DNA of 64,000 bases from Thermodesulfobacteriota bacterium (GTDB lineage: Bacteria > Desulfobacterota > Syntrophorhabdia > Syntrophorhabdales > JANXAF01). Each line of letters begins with the position of its first letter. Position 1 is the stretch's first letter. The translations under genes and the position numbers were made by a program. The notes beneath the pieces are model-generated. The model had not been told where the DNA came from. It did not search any database and saw only the letters and a program-made list of their open reading frames with translations. The stretch covers positions 81,155 through 145,154 of the forward strand of contig JANXAF010000005.1 in the NCBI GenBank assembly GCA_025062045.1. Direction: 5' to 3'. This document shows positions 35,747 to 43,904 of this stretch, in pieces.

Positions 35747-37060
35747 CTAGTATTTCATAAGGCCAGGCAAAAATAGCGCTATTTCCGGCAAGAGAAAAAC
35801 TACAGTTATTCCGATAATATCACAGATAATGAGGAATATTGCACCCTTGTAAATGTCTTTAATGGTCGTACCTTTCGGAGCTACACCCTGCATCACAAAT
35901 AGTGTTAGTCCAAAAGGAGGGCTCTTCATAGCGATGCCCATGTTAAGAAGGGTAACGAGACAGAACCAGAGGGTATTTATATCCATCATTTTGAGAATCG
36001 GCATGAAGATGGGTAGAGTGATCATTAAAATCGACACTTGTTCCATAAAGCAGCCAAGTACAAGGTAGACAATCTGCATGATAATAACCGTCACAACTGG
36101 AGAGATCGCGTATTCCATCACAAACTGGCACAGTCCCTGAGATGCACCCGTATACGCGAGAATCTGTCCGAATGCGATTGCGCCAGTAAGTATCATGAAC
36201 ATCATAACAGTTATCCGAATGGTCGCAATAAGGGAATCTTTTATGATTTTAATGCTTAGTCTTCCGTACAAAGCAATGAGGACAACCGATCCGAATATTC
36301 CCAAAATGGCTGATTCGCTTGGTGTGCAGAGTCCAAAAAATATAAGCCAAGTGACAAGAAACATAATCCCGCCAAAGGGGAGGATGTATTTGACGACACT
36401 CGCGATCTTTTCCTTCCACGGATAAACCTGTTCAGAGTAATCAAGCGCACTTTCTGGATCTAGTCTTGTAACAAGCGTAACATACGCTATGTAACATCCG
36501 GAAAGAACAAGCCCGGGCAGTATTCCTGAGATGAGAAGCTTCCCTATAGATACTTCAGCAAGGGCACCAAGTATTACAGCGAAGGCACTTGGCGGAATGA
36601 TCATCGCAAGTGCCCCGGAAAAACAAGAACTTATGGCCAGGTACCTTTTGTATCCTCGCCTGTACATTTCAGGAAGTAGAATGCTTCCTATCATTGCGGT
36701 AGTTCCCTGAGCAGATCCGCTTAACGCAGCAAAGATCGTAGCAGAACCTATAGCAAGGTAACAGAGCCTCCCTCTTACCCTTCCCACCCACTTGTCCAGT
36801 GTTTCAATGACATACTGAAACACGCCAGATCGGGCTATCAGCTCTCCCATAAGTATGAAGGCAGGAACAGGAATTAAAACGAAGTTGGCAACCGATGAAA
36901 ACACGGTATTTGACAGCTCGATAAGTCCCTTTAATCCACCCCAGAGAAAATAGATCCCAACGATGTTTACTATGGTGAAGGCAAGAAAAACTGGGAAGCC
37001 AGCAATAAGTAGAAAAATCAGGCTTCCCAGTATCAAAAAGAGGCTTACGTACCACTCCAT
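35747..37060 (-). CDS. dctM: TRAP transporter large permease (DctM)
   Basis: A 437-residue membrane protein with about 12 hydrophobic helices, in the DctM/UIT family that moves carboxylates with sodium ions. Family segments such as IPPSAFAVILGALAEVSIGKLLISGILPG-like stretches (around residues 155-185) and MGIAMKSPPFG near the C-terminus are visible. GGAAGAG precedes the ATG. It follows dctQ by one base. The substrate is not readable. Confidence 0.92.
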   Translation of the reverse strand: MEWYVSLFLILGSLIFLLIAGFPVFLAFTIVNIVGIYFLWGGLKGLIELSNTVFSSVANFVLIPVPAFILMGELIARSGVFQYVIETLDKWVGRVRGRLCYLAIGSATIFAALSGSAQGTTAMIGSILLPEMYRRGYKRYLAISSCFSGALAMIIPPSAFAVILGALAEVSIGKLLISGILPGLVLSGCYIAYVTLVTRLDPESALDYSEQVYPWKEKIASVVKYILPFGGIMFLVTWLIFFGLCTPSESAILGIFGSVVLIALYGRLSIKIIKDSLIATIRITVMMFMILTGAIAFGQILAYTGASQGLCQFVMEYAISPVVTVIIMQIVYLVLGCFMEQVSILMITLPIFMPILKMMDINTLWFCLVTLLNMGIAMKSPPFGLTLFVMQGVAPKGTTIKDIYKGAIFLIICDIIGITVVFLLPEIALFLPGLMKY

Positions 37061-37061
37061 C

Positions 37062-37559
37062 TTAAGCTCTTCCTTTCTGGCTCCAACTCTCCCTAAGCTG
37101 CCTCAAGAACTCGACTGCAAGGGTAAAAAATCCGTACGCCATAATGAGGAAGAAGTAGTGTTTCCCAATTGCATAGATCTTGACAACTTTAAGCCCATCC
37201 CTGTATGCATGTACCGCGGCAAGAAAACTCGTTAAAGCAAGGATCCCCATTGCCAAAAACCCAACTAAGCTGTGGATCGTTCTAACATATGGCAGTTTTT
37301 CTCTGGATAGCACGTAATCAAGCACATCCACCCTTATATGTCCACCCTCCCTGAGAAGCCATCCCGTACCGAAGAAAGTGACGGAAAATAGGATGTATTC
37401 GATAAATTCCACATCCCACGTCAGAGGCCTATCAAAAAAGTACCTAAGTATGATCTCACAAAATTTGGTAACAACACAGATCGCCATAAGAACACAGCAG
37501 AAAAATGCAGATGCCTCAATAACCAAATCAAAGAACGTTTTCTTTTTTAGTCCTGCCAT
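37062..37559 (-). CDS. dctQ: TRAP transporter small permease (DctQ)
   Basis: A 165-residue protein with four hydrophobic helices and the family motif region around LRYFFDRPLTWDVEF and GTGWLLREGGHIRVDVL, which is typical of DctQ. It overlaps the dctP 3' end by 13 nt and is followed by dctM. Confidence 0.9.
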   Translation of the reverse strand: MAGLKKKTFFDLVIEASAFFCCVLMAICVVTKFCEIILRYFFDRPLTWDVEFIEYILFSVTFFGTGWLLREGGHIRVDVLDYVLSREKLPYVRTIHSLVGFLAMGILALTSFLAAVHAYRDGLKVVKIYAIGKHYFFLIMAYGFFTLAVEFLRQLRESWSQKGRA

Positions 37560-38554
37560 GGAAAAGCACCCTTAGGAAGTGCCGCTTTTGAGGTGAGTTT
37601 CCTAAGTTTAGGACCGTAATCAGGAGCGCTCTTTAGGACCGCCTCCCAAGTTTTTTCATAGACTAAATTTACAAATTTTTCTGCTTCTGGCTTTGGCATC
37701 TCAACAAACTCCATACCTGCCCTAAGTCGCTGTTTATCCTCCTTCTCCATTATCATCATCTGGCGCATTGTCGCTATGTATTCCATATCTTTCATGGTTT
37801 CGGAAATTACTTTCTGTGCATCTGCTGGCAGTTTCTTCCAAACGTCGAGGTTTATCATGGTCGCCGGTTCCATTTGGAACACACCGGGTAATATCATGTA
37901 TTTAGTAACTTCCTGCAGGCCCCAGCTTGTCATTCCCACCCGTGGCCACATAAAACCGTCAACTACTTTCCTTTCCATCGCAGTGTGGATCTCAGTAGGC
38001 GGTATCATAACCGGAGAAGCACCGAGGGCCTGGATAAAGGGTACGTAAAGAGGCATAACCCTTATCTTCATGCCTTTAAAGTCCTCAAGCTTTGTTATTT
38101 TTTTATTGGTGTACATCATAAAAGGAATGAGGCTATGAAACCTTCCAAGGTATTTAGCGTTAACCCGCTTTTCAAAGATCTCTTCCCAGAGTTTAAAAGC
38201 ACCCGTTACCCTTTCTTCCCACTCCGCAAGCTCTGTGAGTCCTTTCGCCTCCGCTTCTGGCATAAGCGGCTTCATGTACCCGAAAGGATAGTAAAGGATC
38301 ATGTCTATCGTTCCTTTCTTCAAAGCACTTATCTGATCAAACGCCGCTATTACTTCGGGTCCGCCAAGCCATTTTATTTCCACCTTCCCCTTCAGTCTCT
38401 CATTTACCTTGTCGATAAACATCTGGACACCGTCGTTATTCGCATGTGGCTTAGGAAAAGCGCTTACGGCTTTTATCGTTATCTGCTGCGCGTTCGAAGA
38501 TAACGCAAAAAGTGTAAATCCGACTACCAATGCGAAAATCAAGAACTTTTTCAT
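37547..38554 (-). CDS. dctP: TRAP transporter substrate-binding protein (DctP)
   Basis: A 335-residue periplasmic binding protein with a signal peptide (MKKFLIFALVVGFTLFALSS, cleavage probably after NA before QQ). The mature start ITIKAVSAFPKPHANNDGVQ and later GMKIRVMPLYVPFIQALGASP fit the DctP family, which binds organic acids through a conserved Arg (here in the KIRVM segment). The frame is open to 38626, but the sigma54 promoter lies inside that extension, and GGGGGTG precedes the ATG at 38554. First gene of dctPQM. Confidence 0.9.
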   Translation of the reverse strand: MKKFLIFALVVGFTLFALSSNAQQITIKAVSAFPKPHANNDGVQMFIDKVNERLKGKVEIKWLGGPEVIAAFDQISALKKGTIDMILYYPFGYMKPLMPEAEAKGLTELAEWEERVTGAFKLWEEIFEKRVNAKYLGRFHSLIPFMMYTNKKITKLEDFKGMKIRVMPLYVPFIQALGASPVMIPPTEIHTAMERKVVDGFMWPRVGMTSWGLQEVTKYMILPGVFQMEPATMINLDVWKKLPADAQKVISETMKDMEYIATMRQMMIMEKEDKQRLRAGMEFVEMPKPEAEKFVNLVYEKTWEAVLKSAPDYGPKLRKLTSKAALPKGAFPWQD

Positions 38555-38590
38555 TTGACACCCCCCAGAAGGATTTTTCTGAAGTTGAAA

Positions 38591-38606
38591 AGCAATTTTT
38601 ATGCCT
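38591..38606 (-). promoter_or_regulatory. Sigma54 (-24/-12) promoter of dctPQM
   Basis: The minus strand reads AGGCATAAAAATTGCT: GGCA at -24, a perfect TTGCT at -12, with the required 10 bases between GG and GC. Expected start near 38580, 26 nt before the dctP ATG. Confidence 0.85.
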
Positions 38607-38656
38607 TTTATGCCGTTTTCATGCATCTCCTCCTACCAGTTGGAAAAAAAAAGACG

Positions 38657-38673
38657 TGTTTCCAAAAGAAACA
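38657..38673. promoter_or_regulatory. Candidate activator-binding palindrome 1 upstream of dctP
   Basis: TGTTTC-CAAAA-GAAACA, a perfect 6-base inverted repeat with a 5-base centre, centred about 72 bp upstream of the dctP -12 GC. It matches the palindrome upstream of the Etf-Hdr operon in both arms and distance. Confidence 0.65.
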
Positions 38674-38676
38674 ATA

Positions 38677-38693
38677 TATATCCAAAAGAAACG
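38677..38693. promoter_or_regulatory. Candidate activator-binding site 2 upstream of dctP (half-conserved)
   Basis: TATATC-CAAAA-GAAACG repeats the centre and right arm of site 1 exactly 20 bp away (two helical turns), with a degenerate left arm. Paired sites on one face of the helix are usual for NtrC-type activators. Confidence 0.5.
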
Positions 38694-38734
38694 TCTTTTG
38701 TGAGCAAGGATATATGAAGGTTCATAGCCAGATG

Positions 38735-38743
38735 TGATATAAT
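38735..38743 (+). promoter_or_regulatory. Extended -10 promoter element for the glycosyltransferase operon
   Basis: TG-A-TATAAT with no good -35. A start near 38750 makes the in-frame ATG at 38742 unusable and supports the ATG at 38778. Confidence 0.45.
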
Positions 38744-38777
38744 GACGAAAACATTCATCTTGCTCGAGGTCGATCGC

Positions 38778-41114
38778 ATGGTTCAAGTGAGCTCTTACCA
38801 TTTTGGTCCCAAAAAGATAGCCTTCATAGGGACATACGTACCACGTCAGTGTGGCATCGCAACCTTTACCAATGATCTTTTGACAGCCATAAGGATGGAG
38901 GACCCCCAAACCGAGTGTTGGGCAATTGCCTTGAACGACCTTGAAGGAGGATACCCATACCCCGAGGAGGTCCATTTCGAGATAAACCAGAATGTGCTTG
39001 CTGAATACAGGCTTGCCGCGGATTTTTTAAACGTGAACAGGGTTGAGCTCGTTCTTCTTCAACACGAATATGGAATATTCGGTGGTATAGACGGATCTTA
39101 TATACTGGAGCTTTTAGGTCAGCTTAGAATGCCCATAGTAAGCACGCTCCATACCGTACTTATGAATCCCTCTCCCACCCAGTACTTCACTTTAAAGAGA
39201 ATAGCTCAGTTGTCTGACAGAGTTGTGGTTATGAGTAACATCGCAGAGGATATACTTTGTAACATCTACGGGGTTTCGAGGGAAAAAATTATTGTGATTC
39301 CCCACGGTATACCGGATGTTCCCTTCGTTGATCCTAACTACTATAAGGATCAGTTCGGAGTCGAGGGAAAGAAGGTCATCCTCACATTCGGACTTCTCTC
39401 GCCAGGAAAAGGTATTGAAGTCATGATCGAAGCTCTGCCCATGATAGTCAAGGAGCATCCCGATGTGGTCTACATAATACTCGGAGCGACTCATCCCCAC
39501 ATAAAGAGGGAATTCGGTGAGTCATACAGGTTGAGTTTACAAAGGAGAGCAAGGGAACTCAGTGTCGACAATCACGTTATGTTTTACAACAGGTACGTAA
39601 CCTTAACCGAACTTTGCGAGTTTCTTGGAGCAGCAGATATTTATGTAAGTCCTTACCTAAACCAAGAACAAGTAGTTTCGGGGACCCTCTCTTATGCGTT
39701 AGGAACCGGCAAAGCTGTGGTCTCAACCCCCTACTGGTATGCAAGGGAGGTCCTCCAAGATGGTCGGGGAAGGCTCGTACCCTTTAAAGACCCGGATGCT
39801 CTTGCAAGGGAAATAGTCTACCTGCTATCTAACGAAGTTGAAAGGCACTCCATGAGAAAAAAAGCCTACACTTTCTCAAGGGAGATGGTGTGGAAGGAGG
39901 TAGCGAGAAAGTACCTACAGCTTTTCGCGGAAGTGAAAGCAGAAAGAGAAAGTAGACCGAAGACTATCTTTACTGCCAAGATGATGAGGGAAAAACCGGA
40001 TGAGGTTCCGGTTCCCAAGCTTATCCACCTTATGCGGCTCACTGATGATGTTGGCGTCATCCAGCACGCAAAATACATAGTTCCAGACAGATTTCATGGT
40101 TATTGCACTGACGACAATGCCAGGGCTTTACTTGCCGCGTTGCTCGCACTGGATATAGAGGTTAATGAAAGCAAAGAACTCCTCACTAACCTTGCTTGCA
40201 CGTACATGAGCTTTCTTTATTATGCCTTCAATAAGGAGAATGGGAGGTTTAGGAACTTCATGGGTTACGATAGAAAATGGCTGGAAGAGATAGGTTCTGA
40301 GGATAGTCACGGAAGAGCACTTTGGAGTCTAGGAGAAGCGATTTATCTCTCAAAGAATTTTGAGCTAAGAGAGGTGATTATAGAGCTTTTCAGACTCGCA
40401 ATTAATCCTGTTTCGGAGTTCACATCTCCCCGTGCCTGGGCGTACGCTTTGGCAGGGATCCATTACTACCTTAATGTTTTCGAGGGTGACACAGAGGTCA
40501 AGAGAATAAGGGATTACCTCGCTCTTAAACTATTTGATCTTTATGAGCAGAATGCTACCCCTGATTGGCCTTGGATCGAAGAGGTCGTTACTTACGCAAA
40601 CGGAAGAATTTCGCAGGCTTTGATATTTTCAGGTTACGACATGAAAAGGGACGATTTACTATCCGCAGGGATCGAGTCACTCGAGTGGCTCATAAGTATA
40701 CAGATGGAAGAAAAGGGACATTTGGTTCCGATAGGAAGCAACGGATGGTATGTGAAGGGTAAAGAAAGGGCAAGATTCGATCAGCAACCACTAGAGGCAC
40801 ATGAGTTAATAGAGGCTCTAAAAGCGGCTTATATGGTCACAGGACACGAAAAATGGTTGAACCATGCGGAAAGGTGCCTAGAGTGGTTTTTGGGGAGAAA
40901 CGATTTGAATACTCCACTTTACGACTACACAAGTGGCGGATGTTTTGATGGGCTACAGCCAACTGGAGTGAATAAAAACCAGGGTGCCGAAGCTACTCTC
41001 TCTTGGCTTCTTTCTCTCTTTAGAATATATGAGCTTAGGAAACTTCAGGTATCTGCGCTTCCTGGAGCAGGCAAAAGAGTTGGGTCTAAAGAGGGTGAGA
41101 AGTATGTCTCATAA
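38778..41114 (+). CDS. GT-B glycosyltransferase fused to an alpha/alpha-toroid-like domain
   Basis: A 778-residue two-part protein. Residues about 10-400 are a GT4-type glycosyltransferase (IGTYVPRQCGIATFTNDLL, QHEYGIFGG, VIPHGIPD, then LTFGLLSPGKG and the sugar-nucleotide region SPYLNQEQVVSGTLSYALG). The remaining roughly 350 residues are helix-rich with Trp/Tyr-containing repeats (DDNARALLAALLAL, SLGEAIYLSK, NQGAEATLSWLLSLF), as in six-hairpin glycosidase-like toroids. Start at 38778 follows GAGGT. It overlaps the next glycosyltransferase by 11 nt. Likely role: synthesis or trimming of a mannose-type glycan; donor and acceptor unknown. Confidence 0.8.
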   Translation: MVQVSSYHFGPKKIAFIGTYVPRQCGIATFTNDLLTAIRMEDPQTECWAIALNDLEGGYPYPEEVHFEINQNVLAEYRLAADFLNVNRVELVLLQHEYGIFGGIDGSYILELLGQLRMPIVSTLHTVLMNPSPTQYFTLKRIAQLSDRVVVMSNIAEDILCNIYGVSREKIIVIPHGIPDVPFVDPNYYKDQFGVEGKKVILTFGLLSPGKGIEVMIEALPMIVKEHPDVVYIILGATHPHIKREFGESYRLSLQRRARELSVDNHVMFYNRYVTLTELCEFLGAADIYVSPYLNQEQVVSGTLSYALGTGKAVVSTPYWYAREVLQDGRGRLVPFKDPDALAREIVYLLSNEVERHSMRKKAYTFSREMVWKEVARKYLQLFAEVKAERESRPKTIFTAKMMREKPDEVPVPKLIHLMRLTDDVGVIQHAKYIVPDRFHGYCTDDNARALLAALLALDIEVNESKELLTNLACTYMSFLYYAFNKENGRFRNFMGYDRKWLEEIGSEDSHGRALWSLGEAIYLSKNFELREVIIELFRLAINPVSEFTSPRAWAYALAGIHYYLNVFEGDTEVKRIRDYLALKLFDLYEQNATPDWPWIEEVVTYANGRISQALIFSGYDMKRDDLLSAGIESLEWLISIQMEEKGHLVPIGSNGWYVKGKERARFDQQPLEAHELIEALKAAYMVTGHEKWLNHAERCLEWFLGRNDLNTPLYDYTSGGCFDGLQPTGVNKNQGAEATLSWLLSLFRIYELRKLQVSALPGAGKRVGSKEGEKYVS

Positions 41115-42330
41115 ACCAATTGTTATTGTAAGTTCGTATCCTCCAAGACTCTGCGGTATTGCGACGTTTGCCGAGGAGGCTAGGGAATTTATAAAAAAGG
41201 CTAATCCTGACAGGGAAGTAGTGGTCATAAGTCACACTGATGGTGAGGGAGAAGGTGTTTACCCGATAATAAGACTCGACCGGGCCGATTGGTGGAAACC
41301 AGTCGCCAAATTCATAGAAAATCTCGATCCATACGTGGTTCACATACAGCACGAATACGGGCTATACGAGTACTATGACGAGCGAGGCATAGGGGACGGA
41401 AACGAGGGATTTTTAAATCTCCTTGAAGCGATAGGAGACTTTCCTATTGTTGTCGAACCCCACACAGTCCATGGGAGACTTACAGATTTTGAAGCAGATT
41501 TCATTTACCGACTCTGTCAAAAAAGCCATGTTGTACTCTTCAAATGCCACTATCAGAAGTGGAGGCTCGACTGGACATTTAAAATTAGGAATTGGATAAC
41601 CCCCAGAAACATAATGGTCGTTCCTCATGGAGCAAGACCAGACAGAAGGTGGGGGATACATGAGATACCGATGATAAGACGGGAACTTGGTCTTGATGAG
41701 GTTGGACTTTCGAACCATATAGTAGGAATGGTAGGGTGGATCCAGTCAAACAAGAGATGGGATATTCTCCTTTCCATGTGGGAGGAAATCCACGATGAAA
41801 TAAAAAGAATAACTGGTGAAGAGTGGGATCTTTTGGCGGCCGGCACCATAAGAGATCCTCACCATCGGAAAGACTATGAAAGCTGGAAATCTGAGCTGGA
41901 GATACTCGCAAACAAAGGTTTGGCCCATTTTTATGAGTTTATACCTAGAGGCGATCTGTACTATAAGGTCATGGCTGTCTGCGACTTCATCGTGATACCT
42001 ACCATTGATGAGACACAATCCGGTACGCTTGCCCGCGTCATAGCCCTAAATAAGCCATACATCACCACCGCACCGATGGAGGGATTGACAGCCCAGACCC
42101 TAGAGAGCGAGGGTGGTCTCCTTTTCACCACAAAGGAGATGTTAAAAAAGAAAGTCATAAGATTGGCAACGGACGAGAATTTAAGGATCACTCTTGGAGA
42201 AAACCTTAAAAGATACCTAGAAAACGTTGTCTCCTGGGAAATTGTAGCAAGACAGTATAACGAGGCCTATCGTCTCGCAAGGAGATCATGTGAGACAAAA
42301 AGACCAGTGGTTTTGGATCCGGAGTTCTGA
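41104..42330 (+). CDS. GT-B glycosyltransferase (GT4-like)
   Basis: A 408-residue protein whose start resembles that of its upstream neighbour (VIVSSYPPRLCGIATFAEEA, QHEYGLYEY), so the two N-terminal domains are probably paralogous. VVPHGARPDRRWG and a C-terminal region with TIDETQSGTLARVIALNKP supply the nucleotide-sugar half. The chosen ATG follows GAGGGTGAGA; the frame is open upstream inside the previous gene. It is followed after two bases by a third glycosyltransferase. Confidence 0.8.
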   Translation: MSHKPIVIVSSYPPRLCGIATFAEEAREFIKKANPDREVVVISHTDGEGEGVYPIIRLDRADWWKPVAKFIENLDPYVVHIQHEYGLYEYYDERGIGDGNEGFLNLLEAIGDFPIVVEPHTVHGRLTDFEADFIYRLCQKSHVVLFKCHYQKWRLDWTFKIRNWITPRNIMVVPHGARPDRRWGIHEIPMIRRELGLDEVGLSNHIVGMVGWIQSNKRWDILLSMWEEIHDEIKRITGEEWDLLAAGTIRDPHHRKDYESWKSELEILANKGLAHFYEFIPRGDLYYKVMAVCDFIVIPTIDETQSGTLARVIALNKPYITTAPMEGLTAQTLESEGGLLFTTKEMLKKKVIRLATDENLRITLGENLKRYLENVVSWEIVARQYNEAYRLARRSCETKRPVVLDPEF

Positions 42331-42332
42331 TC

Positions 42333-43691
42333 GTGCGGATAGCGATGCTTTCACCCATCGCATGGAGGACACCACCTAGACATTACGGCCCGTGGGAATT
42401 CGTCGTCTCTAACCTTACAGAAGGATTGGTAAAGAGAGGTGTAGATGTAACACTTTTTGCGACTGGCGATTCCGTAACTTCGGCCCGGCTTATAAGTGTG
42501 GTGAAAATGGGTTACGAAGAGGACAAATCGATAATCCCTAAGGTTTACGAGTCTCTTCACGTATCTCAAGTCTTTGAACGGGCAAACGAATTCGATCTCA
42601 TCCATAATCATTTCGATTATCTGCCCCTCACCTATTCAAAACTCACAAAGACTCCAGTTCTTACGACAATCCATGGTTTTTCATCTCCTGGCATACTTCC
42701 TGTTTATAAAAAGTACAATGGCAGCGTCTACTACGTAGCCATAAGCGAAGCGGATAAAAACCCTGAACTAGATTACATCGCAACGATACATCACGGTATA
42801 GATGTTGAAAAATACACGTTCTACCCCGAGCACGGTAGTTACTTACTTTTCTTCGGCAGAATCCATCATGAAAAAGGCACATATGAGGCGATCAAAATCG
42901 CAAAAAGAACAGGTTTCAAACTTCTAATAGCAGGGATAATCCAAGATCAGAGATACTTTGAAACCTACTGCGCCCCATATATTGACGGAGAAGAGATAAT
43001 ATACATAGGAAGTGTGGGCCCTGAAAAAAAATCTGAGATACTCGGAGGAGCTTATGCCCTTTTGCATCCCATAAACTTCGATGAACCCTTCGGACTTTCC
43101 GTTGTCGAATCGATGGCCTGTGGTACACCCGTAATCGCCATAAAAAGGGGAAGTATGCCAGAACTCATAAAGGATGGAGAAACAGGCTTTCTCGTGCAGA
43201 ACGAGGAGGAATTTATCGAAAGAATAAATGATGTGAAAAAGATCGAAAGATTGGCTTGTCGTAGATGGGTAGAAGAGAAGTTCACGGTTGAAAGGATGGT
43301 GGATGACTATATTGGGGTCTATAGGAGAATCCTAAAAGAGAGAGAATTGGATCAAAGAAGGCCTTGGGGGTTTTACGAGATTTTGGCTGACACAGCTTAT
43401 TATAAGGTTAAAAGGATCACGGTCTATCCAAATCATAGGTTAAGCTACCAAAGGCACAGAAAGAGAAATGAACACTGGTTCATAGTTGAAGGCCTTGCCC
43501 GCGTAACAAAAGACGGAAAGGATTATATCCTTAGAGAGAATGACCACATAGACATACCAAAAGGGAGCTGGCATCGAATAAAGAACGAGGGGGATAGAGA
43601 TCTTGTCTTTATCGAGATCCAGACGGGCGAATACTTCGGCGAAGACGACATAGAGAGGATTGAGGATGATTACGGACGTTTGGGCTTGTAA
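42333..43691 (+). CDS. GT4 glycosyltransferase fused to a mannose-6-phosphate-isomerase-type cupin
   Basis: A 452-residue fusion starting at GTG. Residues 1-340 form a GT4 enzyme with TTIHGF, FGRIHHEKGTYEAI and the DEPFGLSVVESMACGTPV block that holds the conserved donor-binding Glu residues. Residues about 345-450 form a cupin matching the C-terminal domain of ManC-type bifunctional enzymes (RPWGFYEIL, YQRHRKRNEHWFIVEG, DHIDIPKGSWHRIKNEG). The cupin keeps its metal-type residues (H, E, H). The link of mannose isomerase to a glycosyltransferase suggests a mannose-containing product. Confidence 0.85.
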   Translation: MRIAMLSPIAWRTPPRHYGPWEFVVSNLTEGLVKRGVDVTLFATGDSVTSARLISVVKMGYEEDKSIIPKVYESLHVSQVFERANEFDLIHNHFDYLPLTYSKLTKTPVLTTIHGFSSPGILPVYKKYNGSVYYVAISEADKNPELDYIATIHHGIDVEKYTFYPEHGSYLLFFGRIHHEKGTYEAIKIAKRTGFKLLIAGIIQDQRYFETYCAPYIDGEEIIYIGSVGPEKKSEILGGAYALLHPINFDEPFGLSVVESMACGTPVIAIKRGSMPELIKDGETGFLVQNEEEFIERINDVKKIERLACRRWVEEKFTVERMVDDYIGVYRRILKERELDQRRPWGFYEILADTAYYKVKRITVYPNHRLSYQRHRKRNEHWFIVEGLARVTKDGKDYILRENDHIDIPKGSWHRIKNEGDRDLVFIEIQTGEYFGEDDIERIEDDYGRLGL

Positions 43692-43709
43692 GAGCAAAGG
43701 AACCGAAGA

Positions 43710-43904
43710 CTAAGAGACCTCAAGCTTCGGAAACTCAATAACAATCGCTTTAGCCGGACAACTTGAAAAGCACATCCCGCACTCTTCGCAAAACTCCTCA
43801 TCTATATTTGCCACACCTTCAAAAATAGAAATAGCTTCTACGGGACATACCGCAAGACAGCTTTCGCAGCCGGTACACAAGTCCTTAACGATCCTTGGAA
43901 CCAT
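43710..43904 (-). CDS. 2[4Fe-4S] ferredoxin
   Basis: A 64-residue ferredoxin with two complete motifs, CTGCESCLAVC and CEECGMCFSSC, each followed by Pro. It is the last gene after a flavin oxidoreductase with no spacer bases between them, so it is probably that enzyme's electron partner. Confidence 0.92.
   Translation of the reverse strand: MVPRIVKDLCTGCESCLAVCPVEAISIFEGVANIDEEFCEECGMCFSSCPAKAIVIEFPKLEVS

Larger units (their letters stand above)
38649..38699. repeat. Nine-base inverted repeat enclosing two operator sites
   Basis: AAAAGACGT (38649-38657) and ACGTCTTTT (38691-38699) are perfect inverted repeats 33 bases apart. Between them lie two copies of CCAAAAGAAAC spaced exactly 20 bases. 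The arms may be part of the activator site or a loop-forming element in the shared dctP/glycosyltransferase promoter region. Confidence 0.55.

Noticed and set aside
43702..43729. CCGAAG...CTTCGG inverted repeat between the third glycosyltransferase and the ferredoxin, as a terminator
   Set aside because: Six-base arms are separated by a loop of about 16 bases with no T-run on either side; too weak.
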